A DNA stretch of 64,000 nucleotides from Helicoverpa zea (taxonomy: Eukaryota; Arthropoda; Insecta; Lepidoptera; Noctuidae), in assembly GCF_022581195.2 (NCBI RefSeq), contig NC_061463.1:8060001-8124000 (forward strand). Direction: 5' to 3'. Under the pieces are notes generated by a model that made no database searches, was not told where the DNA came from, and was given only the letters and a program-made list of their open reading frames with translations. Position numbers and translations under genes: made by a program. Numbering within the stretch: the first letter of the stretch is position 1; every line of letters begins with the position of its first letter. Shown here piece by piece: positions 40,901 through 52,900 of the stretch.

Positions 40901-43900
40901 GTCGACACTGAAGATACCTAAACATTACTATAACGTCCGTGTTAATCGATCAACATTTTTTTTTCTAAGAGCTACATCCAAATTAGAACAATAGTTCATT
41001 AGTCCTATCAATTTGTATCAAAATTGCAATCAATCAGAGTTGTCACATTTATTTTGATTGAATTATATTAAGTTCTATAAGATTATAAACTTTCACTAAC
41101 GTTATTAATTTGTTTTTTCCCCAGGAGTTCCTACGGACCGCACAGAGCACGCGTATGCGTCTGCGCAAGAGTACAAAGTGGCTCTCGAAGCTATAAGGAG
41201 GCATACCGGCGCAGTGAGTAACACCTTGCATTTTATATATACGCGTATAGGGCTGGTGCTAAAAGCATTTTTATTACAATCTCCTTTTATCTGTGAGTTT
41301 TATAGCTAATTTGGTAATTAAAGAACCAGTCGGTAAGTACTTGGAGAGATTTTACAGGGTGCATTGTACTTACGTTAGTTTATGTCATTGCTAAGAAACT
41401 GCTTGCTCATTTCATTTTTTTAATATACTTTTGTCCCGTAAAAAAAATAAGCTCTGAGTCGTTGAAAACCCCTAGTATATTTTATTCCTGTAGTTTTTAC
41501 CCGAAGTAAATAACACATAATTCTTTAGTGGGACAACAAAAGCTTTTTTGTTCATCTAGTCGTAGGCTGCATGAGAGTAATGTTATAACAGTACACCGTA
41601 TTAAACCTAAAGCTATGTGCCAAAATAACATAACTAATTCATCACGTTTAGCAATCATAAATTAGATTTATTATTGTTTGACGAGCAAACAAAACGCTAT
41701 TGTTTTTTTTCCGATCCTTATAAATTGAGGTATCTCTAGACTATGTACAGTTTATCTGCAAATAAATCATTATAAATGAATGATAACTCATTTATCATTT
41801 ATCGGATTGCTCAATCCTTCTCCGTGAGAGAGGAGGCCTGTGCCCAGCAGTGGGACGATAAAAAAAGGCTGTAACTGTAACTCATTTATCATCGTTTAGA
41901 GTGCGTACAGTTATTTTGTACTTTGCAATTTGACTTTGTTTTTACCCTTTCGGCATTAGCCTCCAAAATACAATGATTGCAATTTGACACTGCTATTTTG
42001 TTCTCTCCATGACATTATATGCCCTCATGTCTACTATAAATATATAGCAAAAAATAAATGATTTATCGCTTTCCATAGATCGGTAGGTTTTTCTCACTTT
42101 TCTGTCATCATATCTCTATTTTGTGTACTGTTTAATTTATGACTATTAATATCGAAGTGTCACATAGGTAAGTTCATCCATACTTTTTTAGCTTTCGATC
42201 TAAAGGTACGAGCCGAAAATATGAACCGACATGATTGAGTTTTTTAGCTCATAAAAAAGAAAAACTGACCATAAGGCCAACAGCCAACCCTACATAACAC
42301 AATTATACTTACTTACATTGCGTACGAATTTCTAAAGTAATAGTCTATTACAGTGGCATTGTAGCACGAGTGGCTCCCTCATTGACAGGTAATGGAGTTG
42401 GAATCATTCTCATCGTGATCGCGCCTGTCCACTATCTAATAATAGACATACTTGTGAGCCACCGGTTCAAACAGATCGGTTTCAGTAGAATGACAAGTTA
42501 TAAAAACTCCGAAATCCGTTATGTTACGTAGCATTTTACTACAATTTCATCATAGGCTGCGAACACTCCTCTTCTGATTGTCTTCTGTTTTAGAATCACT
42601 TGATCTAAAATAAGATCTTAATCAGGCTATATTAGGAGTAATTTGAGATTATATTTCTGTTCATTTTGCCTTGTATTTTATGACCAGTTCAGCATTTTGT
42701 TAGTTCTTCTGATAAAAGTCTTAATCATGTGAAGATTTCTACATTTCTTGCCAAAACCCAGAAAATATACCTTAACTAGGTTCTACCTTGTTCACACTAG
42801 GCCCTAACTACATATAAACACAAACGAGATTGCGGTCAGACTCCCTATCATCTCCGTGTGAATGCAGGCACAGTCGTCTGACTTGATAGTCAGACTGACG
42901 TAACCTAAAGGAGCATTAGCAAGTTATATATTTATGCACGGATTAATTAAGCTTTCAGGCACCTAAAGGATAAAAACCATATGATTAGGTACGTTTAAAT
43001 ATAGCAAGTTAATAACATTTATCTGTAGGTAAGTACTAACACCGACGTGAGTTAAGAATATTTTTTCTTTAATTTATGCAGTCCTTAGATAGACTTAAAT
43101 GGCCTTACTACAAAAACTTTAACAACTGTTTTACACTTATCTAAAAAAAATGTGGCTCCAAAATGAACCTTATGTCAACGTCATAATTTGTCATTTTTTT
43201 AGACAAGTCTTAAACTGACGTTAAAAAGTTTTTGTGGTAAGACGGTTAACGCGAGTATAACTCGTTTATATCTTTCGAGATAACAAGGGTGGTTGTAAAA
43301 AGGTATAACGCCTATAACTAGTTTTTTATTTCATCAGATGGTAAAAGCTTCTGTTGTTCTCTGAGCGCTAATGACGAATGATCGGTACTGGTTTGTATGT
43401 TTTATTATTCTGAAAAAGCTATGTTTTAAATATTCAGTTCGGGAACAGGCGTGAAAATTGAAGCCTGTAAACGTTAATCCAAACATACAAAAAGATAAGA
43501 AAATGTGGAGATTTCCTGTAGGAAAAAATAGAAAACTTTTAGGTATACTCTCCAATTCGAGTTAGTAGAAACTTAGATGCTCAGAATCATTAGCATACTC
43601 GTCTTTAATTTAAAAACTTCGATGACTATGATCACATTACAAACTATTAATAGACGGAAGGGCAAGGAAAACTTTATGGAAATTTTATTGCGCAGAGATC
43701 ATAGACCCTTATAGAGTTGAACGTTCGTTTTTTTTACAAAACTTAGCTGCTCATATTTTTATTTCCGTTCATACTATTCAATGCCCTTACCAATGCTTTT
43801 CAATAGGCATTGTGGTCTGGCTTCTACCTATATGAAAAAACTAAAATATTGCTTTAATCTAAACATAACCAAATACATTGCAAATATGACGAAAATGCGA

Positions 43901-46900
43901 AACAAATCATACATAACAAACAATCATTCATACGCTACTTACCTTTGCTAGTAGAAATCAATTAGTCTCTCTGCCAGCTTACTTCATTGTTTTAAATGTA
44001 TACAGGCAAGCTTCCTATTCATAGAATACACAATAATCAAGAAGTCCGTCATCATACAACACACAAATTAGAACTCCATGGTTATTTGTTCCCAGGAGCG
44101 CAGCAAACCCCAACGAACACTAGAAGCTGAGCCTGAGGATTCTCAGCAGGAGGCTGAGCAGGAATACTTGGATGAGCTGCTGGTGCCAGAACCTTGGGAG
44201 CTGAACAACACGGCTCGGGCTGGCACTGAGATCCTGTTCTTCAATCGTGTGCCCAAGGTTGGCAGTCAAACCTTCATGGAACTGCTGCATAGGTTGGCCT
44301 ATAAGAATCAGTTTGGTAAGTGCTTAGTGAGTAAATAAAGAATCAGAACTTACTTAAATATAATGCTATAAAATATAATCAGTTTAAAAACTACGGTAGT
44401 ACATGAAGAAATTCAGGTTTATATGTATGTCAAAACAAAACCATAAACCACTTCTTTCAGTTTCCAATATGCAGAATATCTAGAGAAATCATAGGTTCTA
44501 ACAACCCATTAAAACATTGCTCCTCAACATAATAAATATTTTCTGTGCTCCTCCACATTAAGAATTTAATTTTCTGCTGCAACCACGGTTATTGCAGCTA
44601 TAAATCTAAACAAAACAAATATGGAACAATTATCTCCAGACCAAACACGCTGGTAATTAAATAAGAGAACATAAGAGTGCAGTAATCGATTGCCTGCTAA
44701 GCACAGACTAGCTCCTATTTAGTGCAAGCAATGTATTAAACTGCATCTTGCTTGCATGTAACAAATGGTCCGTGGAAACAAATAAGGGCTTGAACCAAAC
44801 ACATCGTGATTTGAAAATGTTATGGCGAGAATCTACTAAATTTGTTCACGCACCTTTGTTCGCGAGTAAAATACGCACGCAATTTGTTACTGTGTGCTAG
44901 AGCAAGTTGACTATAAGAAATATTTGTATTCATCAAAGTGCCGCAAACCAGTGTTATCTGCTCTTAGGTGCTGTCTGTATTGAAGTTCTCAGAAACAGTA
45001 ATTTTACATCAATTAACGATAAAATGTATACACGGTCACATCAAATAAATGTACTCAATAAGTACCGTGTTTATATCCGAAAACATTTAATTAACTCCAT
45101 TAAAGTTGATCATTATAAATGACTGCGATTTAGTTTCCTTGCGCTAAAACACTTAAGAATTTAATACTCGAATATTTTATTTCTTAAGCAATTAAGCGTT
45201 GAATTTATTTGGTAACCGTGTTCTCTTTTGCACCGGTCATTAGCGAGTTTGTTGGTCCTGTGGCGCTAAAATACCGGTCACAATCAGTGCTAAGGCGCTC
45301 ATTAAGTTTTAAGATTGTGTAAACATTCCACAATTTAATATATGGACTTACTTTATTTGTACAAGCAAATTAATCTTAATAAAAAGCTCTGTGATTTTAA
45401 AAAAACTTTATTAACTAATTTCAAGTGTTTCAAATCGACATTGAATTGTAGCTGTAACTTGTATCTCTACGTTATTAAAACGGTTGGAAGTTAGCGACAA
45501 ATAAGTATCTGCAAAAGCTATTCAATACATTAATAGGCATTTTTAATTTTGTTCTGCTTTTCAATAAAGGATATTACCACTTAGCTTTTCTAATTTAATT
45601 GGAAAATCTTAGCGGTTACGACATAGCATAGATTTTACATCGATCAGTGTAAACTAGCCCTGTGAAAAGCATTTTATATTTACTGAAAGGTAATTTAATT
45701 TTGAGCGAATATATTTACCACACGAGGGCAAGTCATGTCCTTTAGTAGTTGTAAAAACTTATATGGAAGCGACAAGAACATAGAAATGAAAATCTAATAA
45801 TTAGTATTACCTGTGTGTAGGTTTCCACCGAGACGCAGTTCAGCGCGTGGAGACGATTCGGCTGGCGCCAGCCGACCAAGTAGCACTCGCGAGTCTGGTG
45901 TCCAGCTATGATCCCCCGGCCTCCTACATCAAACACGTTTGCTACACCAACTTCACCAGGTAAGTCAACATTTTTCTTTGTAGTTACTTTCTTGCCGTAA
46001 TGCGGTCGCCGTAGCCTAGCTTCCTCTTCCATACTTGTCTATATGACGTCATTGCGTGAGTAACATTTTTTAAAGCTGCCTATATCTTTTTCACAGTCCA
46101 ACCATCGCTTCTTCAATGTTCCTCTATAAACTAGCTTACGTTTAAATACAATAAAAAACTAGCGTTAAAATTTTATAAGACTTAAGTTTAATAGAAGTAA
46201 AAAAAATATCGTAAAAGTAATTTAAAACCAAGGACCAAAAAGAACTTATAATATTTTTCAAAAAGAAACAAAATAACGTTGAAGTTGTATCATGGCAATC
46301 CTGGCATGAAGTTTTAATAACATTGCCTTAAGGTTCGACGGAAATATAACAGGGTAACTTTACAATGAAAGCCTTTCAAAGTTTTAGGGTTCTACGACTT
46401 GCATGTACTATTTAAGTTAGTGGTGAATTCGCGATACTAATAGCAGAGAGCTTGAGAGGCACAAACCGCCGCCGGCGACTGAGCCGTGAAATGAGCGAAT
46501 CGAAAACAAAATAAACATCAAAACTCCTCGCTGTATTTATGTTCGCAAATTGTTAAATCAAACCGTAATGGGTAAACTTCTGCAATATCAAAACTATGAA
46601 AGTACAACTTCGATAAAAAATACGCCAGACATGATCTGGGACTCAGACAATCAAACTGCAACAATTTACATTCAAAACCAATTATTAGTTCGGAAACCAT
46701 TCAAAGCCTCAAATGATGCATAAACTAGCGGTATCTGGCGCTAAATCTTCAATGATATGAAACAAAAACTTAACAGACCCGCGGCTGTCATTCAAGGCAC
46801 TGATACTCATATTTACGCATTGACTCACTGTTCCATTTGGCTTTAAAACGAAGCCGCCGACATTCAAACATCAATCACACTGCACCAAATTTTATCGGTT

Positions 46901-49900
46901 CTATAGAAGTAAATATAACATGATTAATGAAGGAGGTAGCGTTAATTGCGATCGCCTATTACCTGATAGGTGACTCTCTTGTTAGTGTTAATTACAGAAC
47001 AGAGGCACGTGTAAAAATAGTGTATTTAATCTCTATTGTTTAACCGTCGGCCGTTGTAACGAGAGCAGAATATTGCGTTTTGGTGCAACTGTTTTTCATT
47101 TAACTTTTGATTGCATTGAATTTTATCTACAGTTTTTCAGCAGTTACAAAAACGTCTGATGATGTCAATAGATGACATAGATAGGTTGTTGTCTATTATG
47201 AGTTGCGGGAATTGTTATTGTACTGCAATTCAATTATCTAGAAAAATATAGACGGAAAAAAGAAGATACTTATGATGGAAGGTTATCCGAGCTAAAAATA
47301 GCAACCGTTTTATTGACTTATCTCGAGCTGGAAAAGGCCTTTGACCTGGCACTTCGAAGTGGTACGCGCTTTAAGTTGAAAAAAGTTTTTAATTTTCTTT
47401 TTCCTATTTATAACTTTTTATTGATTGTAAACAAAATATTCCAGGTTGGGTTTCCCGTCGCCAATATACGTGAATGTGGTCCGTGACCCGGTGGAGAGGG
47501 TGATCTCATGGTACTACTACGTCAGAGCTCCGTGGTACTATGTGGAGAGGAAGAGGGCCTTCCCCGACCTTCCGCTGCCTGACCCCGCCTGGCTGAAAAA
47601 GGTAAGATTATATATATTTAACTTCTAAAAAAGAAAATTGTGCTTGAAAATTGGGGTATTTTGGAAGGGAGATTTGAGGAATAATAGTTTTTCATCAAAC
47701 CAAGCCTATTTGATATATGACTGTTTATAGCTTATCCTGTATACATAAATACATATACATATATCTCAGGTTTTCTGTTAACGAAATGTCATGTCGTTTC
47801 CGGCTTAAGAGATTTTGTACTGTTGTTAATGGATACCAATGTCAGTCATTCAGGACATGAATCTTTATATTAAATACTAGCTGTTGCCCGCGACTTCGTC
47901 TGCGTGGGCAATATAGAATTTCCAATTTTCAAATTTCGTTCATTTAATCGTTCATTGCTCATCCCCCGTAGGTGATAGCGTGATAATATATAGCCTATGT
48001 GTTGAACCGGCCCCTAGGTAATAGTCATGCAAAATTTGATTTAAATCCATGCAGTACTTTTTGAGTTTATCCGGGACAAACATACAGACAAACAGATAAA
48101 CAGACATACAGACAAAAATTCTAAAAACGACATATTTGGGTTCAGAATCGATTATGGATCACCCCCCAAGTATTCTTTTAAAAAATATTCAATGTACAGT
48201 TTTGACTTTCCTATCATTTTATTATATGTATAGATTGGAAATATTCTAAAAGGCAAAGTTCTAAATATAAGTACGAGCATATCGTTCATATATTACAACA
48301 GTTATAAACACATGAGCGTATCGTTCACATAGATAGACCATTGCTTTTGAACATCCAACCACATGGTGTTCACATTGACACCTACAATACTACAAAAAAG
48401 TCGACATGCAATTATACATCGTAGCTATCAATCATCGCGTCGGTCTGTTATCTGATCTAGAAGCATGCACAATGCATGTCAATCGCGTTATGACAGGATA
48501 AATAAAAGCTAAATAGGGGATTAGTAGCTAATTAAGTGTCGAGATTTTTGCCTTTGATAACTACGTATGTAGTTATGTAATTGCCTTGTTTTTTTTAGTG
48601 GATTCCAATAGTCACTAGGCATTGCTTGTCATGGAGTTAAATTCCTACGTTTTTAGGTAATAAAATCGTCAGTCTAGATTGCTTACTTGTCGCTCGAATT
48701 ATTATTATTTTCTCAGTTCCCCCTAAAACTTACACATGCCTCGCGATTCACTGGGTGACATTTCAAAAGTATTATTTTCTTTGGCGAAAACAGTAGCCAT
48801 ATCACGTTCAATAGAATTGTTTCAATTGCAATACACACTAAGATATTCATAGTTTTCTTACGAACCCGTGTGAGAAACGTGTTAGCTATTAGTTTTTTTT
48901 ATTGTTACTTAGCAATGGCATGATCTCCATTCGTTTATGTACGTGATAGGTTTTTATTTGCTAACGGTGAAAATGATCTGGTTTGAAATAAACCGCTTCA
49001 TGCAGCCATGATTATCGCTGCAGCACATATTGTTCTTGATTGCAGTTCGGCTAGAATTACTTGGAAACACTTTATAGTGTACCCTGAAACGTGTGGGTAA
49101 TAAGATGATCGTAACAAGCCACATATTAGGTTGAATAACATAATCTGGAGATGCAGGCACGATTCTTGATCGCCAATAATTTTAAGTATCGGTGAAAATG
49201 GTCTTGTTGTTTTTTATTATTTATTATTTTTAAATATTACGATATCGTGGGGCCCGAATTTTTTTCATATAGGCTTGCTTAGTTTGGGGTCCTCAAGTTA
49301 GCAAACATGCGCTTGGAAACTTGGCAAACAATTTAACGTTATATTTTTTCTTAAATCCGAGAAAAACATTCTCTTATCCACGCAGTTACAGCAAAAACTT
49401 CTGAAATCAAACTTTATTTGACTATTTTTGGCATCTTACAAAAAATCTATGTTTTTGTGAAGTAAACTGTCAGATAGGCATCGAATCACAGCGGGTTGAT
49501 CGGCCGTCAATTTGCGGAAGAATCGGTTAAAATTGAACACGTGCCGAGCCGCCAGCTGCGAGTTAGTTGATCCTTGATACCATTACCTAGGAATGTTAGG
49601 CTACCTACAGTTGACTGTACAATATCAACTATGTGATAACCTGTTGGTTCGATTATGAGGTTATAATAGGAATTGTTTTATTCCTTGAAAAGATAAATAC
49701 GTTACGTAGTTTTTGAATGAGAAGCCTCTAAAAGTTTGTGAAGGCAATTTTATACTAGAGAGTGTCGAGAGTCCCGAAATTAGCGCAGCAAACCGTTGTG
49801 TTTATGACCTCTAAATATAACATGCTAAGCTGACATAGGCATCATTAGACTTAACATACATATACGTACAACTCAAACAATAACTCGTTCCTATCACGAT

Positions 49901-52900
49901 TTCTCTCAACACAATAGCAGAACAATTATACCCCGGCTCATCTCTGGTGTATAAATCAATTTTTAATGCGACCGTTAACGCCATGGTATTGCCAATGACC
50001 ATGGTATTACCATTACGGGCCAGTAAACTCTCAAGCTTTCGCGATTTACTTGCTCCGAAAACCCACTTCAAGCCCATCAAATTCCACCATCCGGACTTTA
50101 ATTGACAACCGATTTTCCGATTGTTGTTCGATTCGATTTTCGGTGTCTAATTTCCCCATTTTTTCAAGACGGGCCCGTTAGTGCTGTCAGAACATTCATT
50201 CAGTAGAACTCTGGAATCCCATGGTCAAGAGTTGAGATCGACCAGATCACTCGGTCACGACGCTATCGGGCACGAATCGATGCTCACGATCGATCACTTA
50301 CAAAGAAAAGTAAATCGATGCAATGCGTCTAACGATTCATGGATTAATTGGGTTAATGTATCGATGGGAATGATACATCAGTTTTGAGCAGTTAACGAGC
50401 TACTAGTGATGTTCACTGCGCTAATAGAACAGTGTTGTGCGCCATAACTACTGTGTTATTGAATCGAATAGATAATGGCTTTAAGATACTTTTTAATTTT
50501 ATAATTATTATTAATTTGGAAATCTGTGTTGCAGTAGCATATCTAGCTTCTTCCAATTGCGTATTCGATTGAATAACTATTACTTTTTATGAATCAAAAT
50601 TGTACCTATCATTTGGCTATTACGTAGATACCATAGCTTCAGTAGGAGATATTGTTTTATAACTGTTATTAAGATATAATTAAAATCATTATACACGGCT
50701 CTTAAATCTCTTTTATCTATGAGAAAAAATAATTAAAGAACTCAGTTACAGGTCTTTTATCGTACATAAATCGTTATTGCTATTTTACTAGCAATTGCCA
50801 TTCGGATTCTTAATCTAGAATCTAAACTGGTCACTTAAATTGCATATTTGCACCTTAGTGAGATGGTGCAATCGTGATCGAGAGGGCTATAAGGATAGTA
50901 TTTTATGAGAATTGACGCCAATGGCACCTTTATGACTGTTTATTCTCGTCTTGTTAAATGAATAGCACATACATTTCAAGTGTTTTTTTTTTAGTAATTA
51001 AGGGCTTTATAGTTAGGAGAATAATATGAAGGAGTAAGTACCTAAAGTGACAGTTTATATTATTGCAAAGAAACCCGAAAGCGATTTGAGTAGTTCATTA
51101 TAGTATGCAAAATTGAATGACCTACATTTAATAGGTGTTTCTAAACGAAATGTAAACACATTTAGAATGTAACTAAGTAATCAAAATTAGGTCACAAGCC
51201 GAAACTAATTATTGTTGTGGTAAAAGCTCGTTAAAATCTGAACCGGTACATTTAGATAAGTGATTTGTGAAAGCCTAGATATTTTGTATCACAATTTGAA
51301 TAAGCTTCAAAATATTTACGACGAAACAATTGAAGCCTGTGGTAGAAAATTAATTACATTAATTGTGAGGTATGAATTTCAGAAGAAGCTTTTCTTAAAA
51401 TTCGTTGGTAAAATAAGAACTAAGCCTAAGTTTTACATGGAATAGTATTAAAGTAAAATTAATCACTAAGCTCCTTTAAGTATTTTTTCACCTCGTCACG
51501 GTTAGCAGACAGAATTATGAATTAATCGCCTATTTTTTATTTTTAAACATTGAATGTTTTTTCCTAAAAAGCTCATCATTTTAATATTGCCTATAACTTC
51601 TCTCAATGTATCTCTCTCTATTCGTTGAAAATGCTTTAAACACAAAATCACTTACATGAAACTACACCAAATCTCCAAGATTTTATAGAAGCTTATTCGA
51701 ATATGCAGATATTATCGTAAAGCCATTTCCATTTATGAATTATAGATCATGTAATGCAGCCCACTCGTCCTATTTTCACTCGCGACTATCTTGCCTACAC
51801 GCGATGCGTATCTAAGAAGCCGGCTATCGATCAAAAGGCTCAGGAAATGCGTTATTGTGGCTTTTCCGCACTCAAACTAAGTACAAATGGCCGACATGCT
51901 CTCGATTCGCGAAGCTGTTTCGAATACCTTTCTTAGATTACGGTGGTTTTTGGAATCACCAGTAAGATTTGCTATAACTGTTTTATTGTTGCTATTACCA
52001 TTTCAGAGTTATTTAAGCGTAATACGATGGAAATGTGTAACTTATGAGTAGTGAAGTTGTAGACAATACTGATTGCGATTTCCACTGTTCTCGGGGGGAT
52101 CTTCTTAATAAGGTACATACTAGGTATATCATTTAAAGTTATGCAGTATTTTTTTCCTAATCTATATAGTGAGTGTATCTCTTGCTAGGCCTGGTAGGCA
52201 GATCAATATAAATGAATCCTATTATCGCTGTGACATGAATAGAAAGCGATAGTACTTTTGAATACGTGTCTTTGATACGCAGAAGAATTCGAACATACAT
52301 TAGAACCTCATTAAACCAACAGATCTAATTTCGTTGATAAAGTGGATGATTGCAGTCGCTCAGATAATCAGCCTACCGTTTCAATATACGCATGTGATGT
52401 GCACCTACATAGGTAGTATACCAATGGAATAAGTTTTAAGTTCACGCCTTGAAGAGAGCTCGCCAACTTAGCATCGCATAAAAAATAAATTAGTTTTGCA
52501 TAAGCAAAAAAATTGATGATATAATTACTTTGGCAAAAAACTGAAAGTATTTAGTATTTAGTCTGACCTGTGATAATAAGCGTTCGATAATTAAAAATAT
52601 TGTTCGACAAAATAGATGGGAGGATGACGAGGTAACATGATGTACGCAAAAACTAATATGTACCTGTGTATGAACATCTTTATTATTAGTTCGTCTGCCG
52701 CCTGTGGCACTAATACATAATAAGGAAGATTTTTTGGTTACGCCCCTCATTTCTTTTTTTCAAATTTTATTTCGATAACCTCTTCCGTCAACGGTTTTAC
52801 CCACCTCCTGTTTGAACTATTACATGCAGTCAGATAAAAGTAGCCTAAAGCCTACCTTAGTAAATGGGCTATCTAATACTGAAAGAATACTTACTTCAAG

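Larger units (their letters stand above)
16935..41124 (+). other. pip: 24.2-kb pipe intron between anchor and stem exons
   Basis: Opens GTGAGT and closes TTTTTTCCCCAG. Contains the P-like element, a Helitron, a tRNA-derived SINE, the second TTAA MITE, a second SINE and a LINE fragment (listed separately). Long introns near the 5' end of a developmental gene often carry enhancers; nothing here proves it. Confidence 0.8.
33937..41124. other. rest of the long pipe intron, no gene
   Basis: Open frame at 35086-35340 starts in a GC-rich patch (MAVADNSILDANLDAPAASS) but matches nothing I know. Tandem copy of a 20-base unit at 37457-37499; hairpin at 38633-38670; GC-rich patch with CRE TGACGTCA at 38312-38319; GTAT microsatellite near 40893. 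Confidence 0.4.
41214..44095 (+). other. pip: pipe intron (stem to PAPS-loop exons)
   Basis: GTGAGT...TTCCCAG. Holds a tiny RTE-tail insertion (41799-41877) and a small MITE (43105-43240); otherwise AT-rich and non-coding. Confidence 0.8.
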
